NCBI GenBank assembly: GCA_964489735.1
Contig: CAZBAL010000001.1
Coordinates: 72,396-136,395, forward strand
DNA: 64,000 nucleotides
Reading direction: 5' to 3'
From: Andreesenia sp964489735
Lineage (GTDB): Bacteria > Bacillota > Clostridia > Tissierellales > Gottschalkiaceae
Position 1 is the first letter of the stretch; every line of letters starts with the position of its first letter. A program made the translations under genes and the position numbers. Below are positions 26,778 through 36,192 of this stretch, piece by piece. Below the pieces are notes generated by a model, which saw only the letters and a program-made list of their open reading frames with translations, had not been told where the DNA came from and ran no database searches.

Positions 26778-27871
26778 ACACACAGTATATTTCCACCTGT
26801 TCTTTTTATATTTCCTTTTATTTCTAGAACAGTTATTATTCCACTCAGTTTCGATATATCCATACCCGAAACTCTAGCAATCTGATCTATATCTGCAGGT
26901 GACTTTTTAATAATATTCAAAACTTTCATTTCATCATCACCCAGCTTGTTAAACTTATCTGGAATGTCATTACATATTCTGTCGATATTTCTGAGTTCTC
27001 TAAGCTCCTCTACTATATCTATCGCATTATCAACCAACTTAGCTCCATCTCTTATCAGATTATTAGTTCCTTTACTGAATGAGCTATTTATACACCCTGG
27101 AACTGCAAACACTTCCCTACCTTGCTCGAGACAGTGCGAAACAGTTATCAGTGTTCCACTTCTTTCTTCTGCTTCAATAACCAATGTACCAAGAGATAGT
27201 CCACTTATTATTCTATTTCTCTGTGGGAAATTGTACGGCAGCCCCTTAGTTCCGAGAGGAAACTCTGAAATAACCGCTCCATTCTCAATTATTTTATGAT
27301 ATAAATTTGTATTGTGTGAAGGATAGATAGTGTCTACCCCCGTACCCAAAACTGCAATTGTTCTGTTATTTTCTTTTAAAGATGTCAAGTGAGCATATGT
27401 ATCTATTCCACTGGCCATGCCACTTACTACTGTTATACCGTACTTAGAAAGCTCTGAGACTAATTTTTCAACAGAATAAATACCATACGGGGTTGGTTTT
27501 CTTGTCCCCACTACAGATATCGAGTTTACATCATTTTCTTTCAATCTCCCTTTTATATACAGAACATACGGTGGATCAGGTGTGTTTTTCAATCTAATAG
27601 GGTATTCTTTATCAAATGATGTCATTATATTTATCTCTTTTTTATATGCATTTTCTTTCACTTGATTCAAATAGTCAATACTCATATTCTTTTTCATATT
27701 TATTTTAGCTCTTTTTCCAATCGGCAGCTTTTCAATTCTGGAATATGATAAATCCCATAGTTCTCTGATATCATGAAAGCAGTCAATGATTTTACTTATA
27801 TTTCTATTATTTATTCCTTCTATATTATTGAGCCATATGAGCATATCTCTTTTTTTAATTATCTTCATCAT
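26774..27871 (-). CDS. dprA: DNA processing protein DprA (Smf)
   Basis: Loads RecA on incoming single-stranded DNA in transformation; 365 aa. An N-terminal helical region is followed by the extended Rossmann fold with SVVGTRKPTPYGIYS, VVSGMASGIDTYAH and AVLGTGVDTIYPSHN. The C-terminal winged-helix (DML1-like) covers about residues 305-365. The annotated ATG at 27871 is directly abutted by AAGGAG, an unusually short spacing. The second ATG is 3 nt further, so the exact start is unsure. With comM and pilB in the same window, competence genes are present, though this does not prove natural transformation. Confidence 0.96.
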   Translation of the reverse strand: MMKIIKKRDMLIWLNNIEGINNRNISKIIDCFHDIRELWDLSYSRIEKLPIGKRAKINMKKNMSIDYLNQVKENAYKKEINIMTSFDKEYPIRLKNTPDPPYVLYIKGRLKENDVNSISVVGTRKPTPYGIYSVEKLVSELSKYGITVVSGMASGIDTYAHLTSLKENNRTIAVLGTGVDTIYPSHNTNLYHKIIENGAVISEFPLGTKGLPYNFPQRNRIISGLSLGTLVIEAEERSGTLITVSHCLEQGREVFAVPGCINSSFSKGTNNLIRDGAKLVDNAIDIVEELRELRNIDRICNDIPDKFNKLGDDEMKVLNIIKKSPADIDQIARVSGMDISKLSGIITVLEIKGNIKRTGGNILCV

Positions 27872-27926
27872 CTCCTTATATAAGTTTGTATAATCATAAA
27901 TGATCTATCAAATATAACTGCATATA

Positions 27927-29441
27927 TCAAAAACTTTCACTCATTCTGTACTGCAAAGCTTCATATATATGTTCTTTTTTTATTTCTTGACTCTTATCCA
28001 GATCTGCAATAGTTCTTGAAAGTTTAAGTATTTTGTTGTAGGACCTAGCAGAGAGTCCGAGCCTATGATAAGCTTCATCAAGTATTTGATCCGACTCCCT
28101 ATCGAGCACACAGTACCTGCTTATCTGTTCCGAATTCATCTGAGAATTAAACGACAATCCATACTCTCCAAGTCTCTGCTTCTGTATTCTATGAGCCATC
28201 TTTATTCTCTTTCTGATCTCCTTTGATGATTCAGGTTTAGTTTTTGACTTCAAATCAGATAGTTTTAATTTATTCACATATATCTGAAGATCTATCCTAT
28301 CCAATATAGGACTGCTGAGCTTTCTTTTGTACCTGTTCATTTCCGATGCAGTACAGCTGCACTCTTTATCTGTTCCATAATTTCCGCATGGACATGGATT
28401 CATGGTCGCTATAAGCATAAAATCACTAGGAAATTCAACACTTATGCCCTGTCTTGATATATTTATTTTCCCATCTTCTATTGGCTGTCTCAGTGATTCT
28501 ATAACCTGCTTATTGAACTCTGGAAACTCATCCAAAAACAATACTCCCTTACTGGCTAAACTGACCTCTCCAGGCATAGGATTAATACCTCCACCTACAA
28601 TTGCTATTCTGGTACTGGTGTGATGAGGTGATCTGAATGGTCTGGAACTAATTACCGGTTCATCTTTAAGAAGTCCTGCTATACTATAGATTTTAGTAAC
28701 CTCAATAATTTCCTCATAACTGAGTTCTGGTAATATGGTCGGAATACGAGATGCTAACATCGTCTTACCAGAGCCAGCAGGTCCATTTAATATTATATTA
28801 TGCATTCCTGTTGCTGCTATTTCCATAGCTCTTTTAGCTATCTCCTGTCCTTTAATCTGACTAAAATCAATACTGAAGCTGTTTTGAATATTTTCATAAT
28901 CTCCCATTACAAATTGTTCAACTTTATGATCGCCATTAATAAAATCTACAATCTCCTTAAGAGTTCTGACAGGATATATTTCAATATCTGAGTCTATTAA
29001 AATCCCTATCTCAATCCTGTTCTCATACGGAATTATCAGTTTCTCTATTCCTTTTTCTTTTAAAGCAAGGACTAAAGGCAGTGCACCTTCAACTCTGGTG
29101 ATTTCACCGCTCAAAGACAGTTCTCCGATGAATGAATATTCATTTGTTTTTTCTTTTATAATACCTGTTGACTCCAAGATTCCAATAGCGATTGGCAGGT
29201 CCAGATGGGAGCCTTCTTTTTTGATATTGGCAGGTACTAAATTTGCAGTAATTCGGCTGATTGGAAAATCGAAACCACTGTTTTTTATTGCAGACCTGAC
29301 TCTTTCTTTAGCCTCTTTTACAGAAGTTCCAGCTAACCCTACAATCTGAAAACTAGGTATTCCTCGTGCAATATCTGTTTCCACTTCAATGCATATGCCA
29401 TCTATTCCAAACAAAACTGCTGTATTAATTTTTGATATCAA
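27927..29441 (-). CDS. comM: ComM/YifB-family AAA+ ATPase (Mg-chelatase-like)
   Basis: Hexameric helicase that in naturally transformable Gram-negatives drives branch migration of incoming DNA; 504 aa. The N-terminal Lon-protease-like domain carries GLAGTSVKEAKERVRSAI near 35-52. Walker A is NGPAGSGKTMLA near 220 and Walker B is GVLFLDEFPEF near 300, with a CPCGNYG...CSC cysteine cluster near 350. The Mg-chelatase C-terminal domain follows. Start TTG at 29441 after AAAGGATGAT. It precedes dprA by 55 nt. Confidence 0.95.
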   Translation of the reverse strand: MISKINTAVLFGIDGICIEVETDIARGIPSFQIVGLAGTSVKEAKERVRSAIKNSGFDFPISRITANLVPANIKKEGSHLDLPIAIGILESTGIIKEKTNEYSFIGELSLSGEITRVEGALPLVLALKEKGIEKLIIPYENRIEIGILIDSDIEIYPVRTLKEIVDFINGDHKVEQFVMGDYENIQNSFSIDFSQIKGQEIAKRAMEIAATGMHNIILNGPAGSGKTMLASRIPTILPELSYEEIIEVTKIYSIAGLLKDEPVISSRPFRSPHHTSTRIAIVGGGINPMPGEVSLASKGVLFLDEFPEFNKQVIESLRQPIEDGKINISRQGISVEFPSDFMLIATMNPCPCGNYGTDKECSCTASEMNRYKRKLSSPILDRIDLQIYVNKLKLSDLKSKTKPESSKEIRKRIKMAHRIQKQRLGEYGLSFNSQMNSEQISRYCVLDRESDQILDEAYHRLGLSARSYNKILKLSRTIADLDKSQEIKKEHIYEALQYRMSESF

Positions 29442-29744
29442 GATATCATCCTTTCTATATTAGCTTGTCTTACTTCGAAATTTATTATATGGATTAATTA
29501 TTTGTGATTTGTTGGTTTTTTAGATTATTTTTCATATTTTTTTGTTTAATAATCTGTTAATCTGGTCCTTTGATGATTTGTCGTTTGGTGTTTTTATATT
29601 TCATACTTATTATTTAAAAATAGTTTCTACACAACAATTATTTATAACTTTCGTTATATTGATAGGATTTATTTATTGAAAATATGTTTTTAATATTAAA
29701 AATAGGATATATATATAATAATCGTAAAAAAGAGGGGGATTATT
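29442..29744 (+). other. AT-rich intergenic region between divergent comM and the 70-aa gene
   Basis: This 303-nt stretch must contain the promoters of two divergent genes. The plus strand is rich in T-runs separated by TTTG and GATTTG repeats. No -35/-10 pair better than partial matches was found on either strand. No ORF or structured RNA is apparent. Confidence 0.4.
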
Positions 29745-29957
29745 GTGAGCGAAAAAGATAAATTAAAAAATGATGATAAAATGTGTAAAGTTGAAGATGA
29801 AATAAGTGAAAAAGATCCGAAAAAAGTTCAAACTGAGGATCAGACTACTGCAGCTTGGGCAGATGTGAAATGCAAGACAAAAGATGCAAAAGTTACTATC
29901 CCAAGTGAAGAAGCAGTTGAAGATGCTCAAGATTGGATTAGTGAAAATAAACGATAA
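29745..29957 (+). CDS. Small charged protein, 70 aa, probable DUF3787 family
   Basis: Start GTG after AGGGGG. Very hydrophilic and acidic/lysine-rich first half, then TTAAWADVKCKT and VTIPSEEAVEDAQDWIS. The TAAWAD...IPSEE...AKEW-like pattern matches my memory of the clostridial DUF3787 family; this is recall, not a search. It is monocistronic, divergent from comM, and ends 145 nt before a strong terminator. Function unknown. No signal or membrane segment. Confidence 0.75.
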   Translation: MSEKDKLKNDDKMCKVEDEISEKDPKKVQTEDQTTAAWADVKCKTKDAKVTIPSEEAVEDAQDWISENKR

Positions 29958-30102
29958 TTTAATTTTTACTCTGTCTGTAATTTTTAAGTTTGTTATTGAT
30001 TTGAATTCTGAATTGATTCTGAGTCAAAATAGGTCAGAATAGTTTGAATTGCTTTATTTGATTAACTATTAATTTGTTTGTCTATTAAATTAAATATTTT
30101 TA

Positions 30103-30134
30103 AAAGATACCCTGATTTCAGGGTATCTTTTTTT
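30103..30134 (+). terminator. Terminator downstream of the 70-aa gene
   Basis: A perfect 13-bp stem (30103-30115 with 30118-30130) followed by a T run on the plus strand. It faces the end of the cyclophilin gene and may be bidirectional. Confidence 0.9.
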
Positions 30135-30223
30135 GGGTTTATTTATTTATTATTTAGTCTCTTATTATATGTTAATTTACAGCAAATGTATCAAATGCTG
30201 ATTTATAACTTTCTAAATTTTTA

Positions 30224-30739
30224 TTATAATTTTTCTACATCCGAATAATCTGTTCCAAAAGTATCTACTGTTACAGATTTCATTATCTGATCTTCATAAG
30301 GTCTATCAGAATAGTCTCTTGGTGAATTTACAATTTCATCAACTGCATCCATTCCTTCAGTAACTCTACCAAACGCTGCATATTGACCATCTAGATGAGG
30401 TGATTTTTCTGTCATTATAAAGAACTGAGAACCTGCTGAGTTAGGATCCATAGCTCTTGCCATAGATAGAACTCCTCTATCATGTTCTAAATTATTTTCA
30501 AAGTTGTTACCAGTGAATTCACCTTTTATACTATAGCCTGGTCCACCTATTCCTGTTCCTTCCGGACAGCCACCCTGTACCATAAAGCCCGGTATTACTC
30601 TGTGGAAAATAAGTCCATCATAAAAACCGCTGTCAATCAGACTAATAAAGTTCTTAACTGTATTTGGAGCTATCTCAGGGTACAGCTCAGCTTTAATCTC
30701 TTTACCATTTTCAAGTGATATTGTAACTATTGGATTCAT
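30224..30739 (-). CDS. Peptidyl-prolyl cis-trans isomerase, cyclophilin type
   Basis: Cytoplasmic cyclophilin that speeds proline isomerisation in folding; 171 aa from ATG 30739, which follows AGGGGG. An upstream in-frame ATG lacks a ribosome binding site. Catalytic motifs: FHRVIPGFMVQGGCPEGTG (near 45-63) and the MARAMDPNSAGSQFFI segment (near 92-107). No signal peptide. It follows yraN by 16 nt and is probably co-transcribed with it. Confidence 0.96.
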   Translation of the reverse strand: MNPIVTISLENGKEIKAELYPEIAPNTVKNFISLIDSGFYDGLIFHRVIPGFMVQGGCPEGTGIGGPGYSIKGEFTGNNFENNLEHDRGVLSMARAMDPNSAGSQFFIMTEKSPHLDGQYAAFGRVTEGMDAVDEIVNSPRDYSDRPYEDQIMKSVTVDTFGTDYSDVEKL

Positions 30740-30755
30740 AATTATCCCCCTATTG

Positions 30756-31106
30756 CTAAAATGCATTTTCTAAATGGTTTACTTTTACCAGTTTACCATC
30801 TGATATTACTTCTATTATATCAAATCTTGGCTGCTTATAATGCAAAGATTTGTAATTAATATAATTATTTGCCAATCTAACTATTTTTTGCTGTTTTCTA
30901 TAGTCTACTGCTTCAGAAGGTCTTCCAAAGTAGCAGTTTTTTCTAGTTTTTACTTCCACAAACACTATATAGTTTTCAAAGTTAGAAATAATGTCAATTT
31001 CCGCATATCTATTTCTATGGTTTCTTTCGACTATAGTATATCCCTTTTTCATAAGGTATTCTGCCGCTAATTCCTCCCCATAATTTCCAAACTGGATATG
31101 ATTCAT
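30756..31106 (-). CDS. YraN/UPF0102 family nuclease-like protein
   Basis: A small protein with the PD-(D/E)XK-like fold of the UPF0102 family; 116 aa. Visible motifs are GEELAAEYLMKKGY, RYAEIDIISN and VFVEVKTRKN, which hold the acidic and lysine residues of the putative active site. The start ATG 31106 has AAAGGAAG upstream; the ORF is open 12 codons further without a ribosome binding site. YraN usually sits near rnhB and rplS, as here. Its biological role is not established. Confidence 0.93.
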   Translation of the reverse strand: MNHIQFGNYGEELAAEYLMKKGYTIVERNHRNRYAEIDIISNFENYIVFVEVKTRKNCYFGRPSEAVDYRKQQKIVRLANNYINYKSLHYKQPRFDIIEVISDGKLVKVNHLENAF

Positions 31107-31266
31107 AATATCTTCCTTTATAATAGTATTTCTGAGTCCCATATACTGAGCTGGGACATTCTACCATTATAATATCATATCTGAAGAAATATGCAATTAT
31201 ACGGCTTATCCAACTATTATTATCTATTATTATTTTATTCTAACATTCTCACACAACCAAATATAG

Positions 31267-32904
31267 TTATTTCCTACTTCTGTCTTTGGCTTTTTCCATA
31301 TTTATCTTTCTACCACAGAACTTTTTCTTATTAACTTTTTTCTTAAGTTTTTTGTAATCCTCAGCATCTATATAGAAGAAACTGAATTTATCCATTATGA
31401 CAATATCTGAAATAGATTCACCCTGAACTCCACCTTTTTCTCTAGCGAAATCAAGCAGTTTTTTCTTAGTCAATTCATCCTTCTTTCCGATATTGAAGAA
31501 TACTCTTATATCTCCATCAGAATGAGATCTGCCTCTACCTCTATCTCTTCTGTCTCTAGAACGCGATCTATCTCTTCTATCATGAGCCTCTTCAAGCTTA
31601 TCTGCTTTATTGCCATAGCTAACTTCTCTCTCATATTTTTCCTTAAGCATTGAAGCTATTATTCCGATAGGATCAACTTCTTCTGCAAGTTTTCTCGCCA
31701 TCTCAGTAAAAGCTTCATTGTCTTGAGATAGAACTTCTTTAGACACGTCCTGCATTATCTTATCACTTTTTGCTTCAAATATATCAGTAATAGTAGGGAT
31801 TGGTTTTTTCTCTATTTCACAGTTCATTTCCCTCTTTATCTGGTTTAGTTTTCCTCTTTCTCTAGGTGTAATGATTGTGAATGATTCACCTTCTCTATTA
31901 GCTCTTCCAGTTCTTCCTATTCTATGAACATATGACTCTGTCTCAAATGGAAGACCAAAGTTTATAACATGAGTTACATGAGAAACATCAATACCTCTAG
32001 CAGCAACATCTGTTGCAACTAGTATTTTGATATGCCCTTTTCTGAAACTGTCAAGAGTTCTCATTCTAAAACTCTGAGTCATATCTCCGTGCATTCCCTC
32101 TACAGAATAGTTTCTGTTTTGAAGATTTATTACCAGCTCATCAACTTCTCTTTTCGTATTACAGAATATTATAGTAAATTCCGGTGAATAGAGATCCAAA
32201 ACTCTATATAGAGTTTCTATTCTGTTCTCAGGTCTAGTGTAAAAATAATACTGTGTAACATTCGTTGTAGTTACAGACTTTTTAGCAATTTTTATATGCT
32301 TTAAATCTTTTTTCAGATATTTTTTTGCCAGTTTCTTTATCTTATCAGGCATTGTTGCAGAGAATAAAAGAGTCTGTCTTTCCTCTCCACACATATCTAT
32401 TATTTTTTCTATATCATCGATAAAGCCCATATTCAGCATCTCATCAGCTTCATCCAATACAAAATACTCTATATTTTCAAGCTTAATAACTCTTCTGTTT
32501 ATTAAGTCCAATACTCTACCAGGTGTACCGACAATGATATCAGTTCCACTTCTTATTGATCTTATTTGATTTTCTATTGAACTTCCACCAAACACTGGTG
32601 TAAGCTTTATATCTTTGAACTTTGCTATTCTGTTCATTTCATTATTTACTTGAAGTGCAAGCTCTCTTGTAGGTGTTAAAACTATAGCTTTGATCTTGCC
32701 TCTTTCTCTTTTCAATTTCGATAGTATAGGTGCTCCAAACGCAAGTGTCTTTCCAGTACCAGTCTGAGCCTGTCCAATCATATCTCTACCTTCCATAAGC
32801 ACTGGAATTGCCTCATCCTGAATCTCTGACGGTTCACTTATACCCATATTCTCAATTGCTTTTAATACTTGTTCATCTAATCCTAATTCTCTAAATTTGT
32901 CCAA
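31267..32904 (-). CDS. DEAD-box RNA helicase with DbpA-type RNA-binding domain
   Basis: ATP-dependent RNA helicase of the DeaD/CshA/DbpA type, 545 aa. RecA1 has AQTGTGKTLAF (near 41-51), PTRELA, and VLDEADEML. RecA2 has HGDMTQ, ATDVAARGIDV and HRIGRTGR. A linker rich in Arg, Asp and Ser repeats (near 445-465, RDRRDRGRGR) leads to a C-terminal DbpA RNA-binding domain (about 468-545). Such proteins act in ribosome assembly or cold adaptation. It lies 24 nt after rnhB, in the ribosome biogenesis neighbourhood. Confidence 0.95.
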   Translation of the reverse strand: MDKFRELGLDEQVLKAIENMGISEPSEIQDEAIPVLMEGRDMIGQAQTGTGKTLAFGAPILSKLKRERGKIKAIVLTPTRELALQVNNEMNRIAKFKDIKLTPVFGGSSIENQIRSIRSGTDIIVGTPGRVLDLINRRVIKLENIEYFVLDEADEMLNMGFIDDIEKIIDMCGEERQTLLFSATMPDKIKKLAKKYLKKDLKHIKIAKKSVTTTNVTQYYFYTRPENRIETLYRVLDLYSPEFTIIFCNTKREVDELVINLQNRNYSVEGMHGDMTQSFRMRTLDSFRKGHIKILVATDVAARGIDVSHVTHVINFGLPFETESYVHRIGRTGRANREGESFTIITPRERGKLNQIKREMNCEIEKKPIPTITDIFEAKSDKIMQDVSKEVLSQDNEAFTEMARKLAEEVDPIGIIASMLKEKYEREVSYGNKADKLEEAHDRRDRSRSRDRRDRGRGRSHSDGDIRVFFNIGKKDELTKKKLLDFAREKGGVQGESISDIVIMDKFSFFYIDAEDYKKLKKKVNKKKFCGRKINMEKAKDRSRK

Positions 32905-32928
32905 TTATAATCCTCCCGTATTCATAGA

Positions 32929-33552
32929 TTACTTATTAATTTCTTTTAGTATATTTTTCAAGAAGGATTTTCTATGAATTTCACATGGACCATATTGGAT
33001 TATGTTTTCTCTATGTTCTTTAGTGCCATAACCTTTATGCTTTGCAAAATTATACTCAGGAAACATATCGTTCCATTCATTTTTACACAGATTGTCTCTA
33101 AAAACTTTGGCAACTATAGATGCTGCTGCTATTCCATATGAGCTTTCATCGCCCTTAACTACTGATTTAAAAGGTATTCCAATATCAACAGGTTCTGCAT
33201 CGATTAGGAGATAGTCTGGTTTTACAATATTTCCATCTCCATCATACATATTAGTAGCTGCTATCTTCATAGCTAATAAAGTTGCCTGTCTGATATTTAT
33301 TTCATCTATAATTGAGGCTGGAACTCTTCCGATTCCGACTGCAACCGCTTCCTCATATATCAATTCTGAGATTTTTTCTCTCTTCTTCTCAGACAGTTTT
33401 TTTGAGTCTTTCACATCATCAATGTTAGAATCAATAGGCATGATTACAGCTGCAGCAACTACATCTCCAGCCATACATCCTCTACCCACCTCATCTATAC
33501 ATGCAATTTTTTTGTATCCTTCTTTATTTAATAAAAGCTCTAATTCTTTCAT
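32929..33552 (-). CDS. rnhB: Ribonuclease HII
   Basis: Removes RNA from RNA-DNA hybrids and single misincorporated ribonucleotides; 207 aa. The acidic active site is visible: DEVGRGCMAGDVVAAAVI near 20-37 (the Asp-Glu pair), LLIDAEPVD near 120, and the DESSYGIAAASIVAKVFRD segment near 134-152. ATG start. It is 13 nt downstream of rbgA, an order (rplS-rbgA-rnhB) conserved in Firmicutes. Confidence 0.97.
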   Translation of the reverse strand: MKELELLLNKEGYKKIACIDEVGRGCMAGDVVAAAVIMPIDSNIDDVKDSKKLSEKKREKISELIYEEAVAVGIGRVPASIIDEINIRQATLLAMKIAATNMYDGDGNIVKPDYLLIDAEPVDIGIPFKSVVKGDESSYGIAAASIVAKVFRDNLCKNEWNDMFPEYNFAKHKGYGTKEHRENIIQYGPCEIHRKSFLKNILKEINK

Positions 33553-33565
33553 ATCGAGCCTCCGA

Positions 33566-34411
33566 CTATACAGTTTCTAAACTTATATTTCCAAGAACGC
33601 CTTTTCTAAATTCATCTAATACGATATTTGCTGTTCTTGTGTAATCTATCTCTTTATTTCTCATTACAAAGCCTCTCTTTTCAGCTATGTTCTCCATAAC
33701 TTGAAGCCCTGTATCTTCATCATTTATTTCGATATTATATCTGTCAGATAGAATACTTCTATCTATTTCCATCAGTCTCTCTATAAGCCTAAGAGCGAGC
33801 GTATCAGTATCGAGTATTTCATCCTTAATAGCACCAGTAAACGCCAAGTTCATTGCAACAGTCTGATCTTCAAACTTAGGCCAAAGTATTCCCGGAGTAT
33901 CCAGCAACTCAATATTACCTTTCAGCTTTATCCACTGCTTACCTTTAGTAACTCCCGGTCTATTTCCAGTTCTTGCACCTTTTCTTCCTGAAAGAGCATT
34001 TATAAGAGTTGATTTTCCAACATTAGGTATACCTACTATCATAGCTCTTATAACTACATTTTTTATACCTCTCTGTTTCTGACTCTCGATCCTCTCTCTA
34101 AGAATATTGTTCAGTGCTGGAATGATTTTTCCAGTAGATCTAGAATCTAATGCATTTACAAAGAGAACTTTCTGACCTTCACTTTCAAACTTTTCTCTGA
34201 GTCTGTCATTGGCACTCTGGCTGCTTAAATCTGATTTGTTCATCAATACGAGTTTAGGTTTATTGTTGATGATATTATCAATATCCGGATTTTTACTGCT
34301 AAAAGGAATTCTCGCATCCAGCAGCTCGATTACAACATCAACCAGCCTTAAATTCTCTCTCAGTAAATCCTTGGTTTTTTTCATATGACCAGGATACCAG
34401 TTAATATTCAT
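33566..34411 (-). CDS. rbgA: Ribosome biogenesis GTPase RbgA (YlqF)
   Basis: Circularly permuted GTPase needed for late 50S assembly. It has 281 aa. The order of motifs is permuted: G4 NKSDL (near 58) comes before G1 GIPNVGKSTLINAL (near 127) and G3 DTPGI (near 174). The N-terminal NWYPGHMKKTKDLL is the family hallmark. ATG follows AGGAGG. It follows rplS, with a hairpin between them, and precedes rnhB. Confidence 0.97.
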   Translation of the reverse strand: MNINWYPGHMKKTKDLLRENLRLVDVVIELLDARIPFSSKNPDIDNIINNKPKLVLMNKSDLSSQSANDRLREKFESEGQKVLFVNALDSRSTGKIIPALNNILRERIESQKQRGIKNVVIRAMIVGIPNVGKSTLINALSGRKGARTGNRPGVTKGKQWIKLKGNIELLDTPGILWPKFEDQTVAMNLAFTGAIKDEILDTDTLALRLIERLMEIDRSILSDRYNIEINDEDTGLQVMENIAEKRGFVMRNKEIDYTRTANIVLDEFRKGVLGNISLETV

Positions 34412-34463
34412 TAATATCTCCTCCTTAAAATATCAATCTCAAATACCTAAAGTTCAAACAAAT

Positions 34464-34489
34464 ATAGGGACTGTGTACACAGTCCCTAT
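34464..34489 (-). terminator. Hairpin after rplS
   Basis: A perfect 11 to 12-bp stem (34464-34475 with 34478-34489), followed on the minus strand by ATTTGTTT. The T tract is weak, so it may end only part of the transcripts or protect the 3' end. Confidence 0.55.
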
Positions 34490-34493
34490 GCCA

Positions 34494-34835
34494 TTACATT
34501 CTCTCTTTAACTTTAGCTGATTTACCAGTTCTTTGTCTAAGGTAGTTAAGTCTTGCTCTTCTAACTTTACCTTTTCTAGAAATTTCTAGTTTTTCGATTT
34601 TTGGCGAATGAACTGAGAAAGTTCTCTCAACTCCAACTCCTGAAGCAATTCTTCTAACAGTGAAAGTAGATCTTACTCCTACTCCTTGCTTCTTAAGCAC
34701 AGTTCCTTCAAAAATCTGAATTCTTTCTCTAGAACCCTCTTTGATTCTGTAGTGAACTTTTACAGTATCACCAACATTAAACTCAACAACATCTGAATTT
34801 AATTGTTCATCTTCTAACATTTTAATAATATCCAT
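34494..34835 (-). CDS. rplS: Ribosomal protein L19
   Basis: Large-subunit protein at the 30S interface; 113 aa from ATG 34835, which has AAGGAGG upstream. Earlier in-frame codons fall inside the leader. Typical sequences: FNVGDTVKVHYRIKEGSRERIQ, FEGTVLKKQG, and the tail RRARLNYLRQRTGKSAKVKE. It ends the rimM-trmD-rplS series and is preceded by a probable L19 leader RNA. Confidence 0.98.
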   Translation of the reverse strand: MDIIKMLEDEQLNSDVVEFNVGDTVKVHYRIKEGSRERIQIFEGTVLKKQGVGVRSTFTVRRIASGVGVERTFSVHSPKIEKLEISRKGKVRRARLNYLRQRTGKSAKVKERM

Positions 34836-34842
34836 GGTTATT

Positions 34843-34915
34843 TTCCTCCTTATCATAGCCGTTCATGTAATAACCTAGTACAGAGGAACGTCCGTATCCT
34901 TTGGTATTATATCAT
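34843..34915 (-). promoter_or_regulatory. Candidate L19 leader RNA (ribosomal protein autoregulatory element)
   Basis: The 73 nt between trmD and the rplS ribosome binding site contain GGACGTTCCTCTGTACTAGG and ATGAACGGCTATGATAAGG on the minus strand. These resemble, from memory, the conserved segments of the Firmicutes L19 leader. The position directly before rplS fits. A promoter-like TATAAT (34901-34909 region) is also present. A covariance-model search would decide. Confidence 0.55.
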
Positions 34916-34916
34916 T

Positions 34917-35654
34917 TTATTCTGTGTCTTTCAACTCTTTTTTGATATTTTCTAAGATATTTTTTTCTTCTTCTGTCAATTCTATTTTTTCAATTAGATC
35001 AGGTCTGTTTACAAATGTTTTTTTTATAGACTCCCGTTTTCTCCACTCTTCTATTTTCTTATGATCACCAGATAAAAGAACAGGTGGAACCTCCATATCA
35101 TTAAAAATCCTTGGTCTAGTGTATTGTGGATATTCCAGTAATCCATCGTAATGGGACTCTATTTTAAAAGAGTCTTCTTCACTTAATACTCCCGGAAGAA
35201 GTCTCACTACTGAGTCCACTATCACCATAGCACCAATTTCACCACCCGTGAGCACATAGTCACCAATTGATATCTCCTCATCAACAACTGATTCAATAAC
35301 TCTCTCATCAATACCTTCATAATGTCCGCATAGCAATATAAGATGGTCCTCTTCACTGAGCTGGTTAGCCAATTGCTGAGTATATACTTTTCCTTTAGGA
35401 CTGAGATATATGACTTTTGATTTTGAAGTTTTCTTGCTCATTATAGCATTGAAGATAGGTTCGGCCTGCATAAGCATTCCTTTACCTCCACCATAGGTGT
35501 AATCATCAACTTTATTGTGTTTATTGGTCGAGAAATCTCTGATATCTGTGTAATCAATTGACACAATATTATTCTCAATAGCTCTTCCGATTATGCTTGT
35601 TCCTAACACTTCTGTAAACATTTGTGGGAATAGAGTCATTATATCTATCTTCAT
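34917..35654 (-). CDS. trmD: tRNA (guanine-37-N1)-methyltransferase
   Basis: Methylates G37 of tRNAs to prevent frameshifting; a SPOUT-knot dimer of 245 aa. Motifs: MTLFPQMFTEVLGTSIIGRA at the start, DYTYGGGKGMLMQ near 51-63, LLCGHYEGIDERV near 107, and the knot region SIGDYVLTGGEIGAMVIVDS near 126-145. Its ATG overlaps the rimM stop by 4 nt, so the two are coupled. Confidence 0.98.
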   Translation of the reverse strand: MKIDIMTLFPQMFTEVLGTSIIGRAIENNIVSIDYTDIRDFSTNKHNKVDDYTYGGGKGMLMQAEPIFNAIMSKKTSKSKVIYLSPKGKVYTQQLANQLSEEDHLILLCGHYEGIDERVIESVVDEEISIGDYVLTGGEIGAMVIVDSVVRLLPGVLSEEDSFKIESHYDGLLEYPQYTRPRIFNDMEVPPVLLSGDHKKIEEWRKRESIKKTFVNRPDLIEKIELTEEEKNILENIKKELKDTE

Positions 35655-36145
35655 TCTAACATCCCTTCAATAGGATCAATTACCATTCTTTTTTCATCTA
35701 TATCTATCTGCTTTACAAACTCTTTTACAGCAGGAATCATATAGTCATTTTCGCCACTTTTAATCACATAAATATCGTTGGCTCCTGACTGAATTACATC
35801 TCTGACTTTACCTATGATATTGCCTTCTGTATCGAGTACATCTATTCCAATTATATCAAAAAGAAAAAATGCTCCTTCAGGTAATATGGCATCCTCCTTA
35901 TCGATCCATAAAAAAGAGTTTCTGAGCTTTTCTGCGGACTTTATATCATCAATTCCTTTTAATTTCAGTATAATCTGATTTTTACTGTAGCTCACAGTTT
36001 CAATTTCATATTCATCTTTGTTCATACCTATAAGAACATGGCTGAGCTCATCATATCTTTTCATATTATCTGTCAAAGGAATTACTTTCAGATCTCCTTT
36101 TACTCCATGTACATTTGATATTTTACCAATTTGAATATATTCCAT
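35651..36145 (-). CDS. rimM: 16S rRNA processing protein RimM
   Basis: Ribosome maturation factor binding S19 during 30S head assembly; 164 aa. It begins MEYIQIGKISNVHGVKGDLKV, with a C-terminal PRC-barrel around DIIGIDVLDTEGNIIGKVRD (near 98-117). ATG 36145 was chosen over the GTG at 36154 because GGGTG stands 6 nt before it. It sits in the order khpA-rimM-trmD. A weak hairpin (36165-36187) separates it from khpA. Confidence 0.96.
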   Translation of the reverse strand: MEYIQIGKISNVHGVKGDLKVIPLTDNMKRYDELSHVLIGMNKDEYEIETVSYSKNQIILKLKGIDDIKSAEKLRNSFLWIDKEDAILPEGAFFLFDIIGIDVLDTEGNIIGKVRDVIQSGANDIYVIKSGENDYMIPAVKEFVKQIDIDEKRMVIDPIEGMLE

Positions 36146-36192
36146 TTTATTCACCCATTAAAATAGGGATTAGATAAACTAATCCCCTGATT

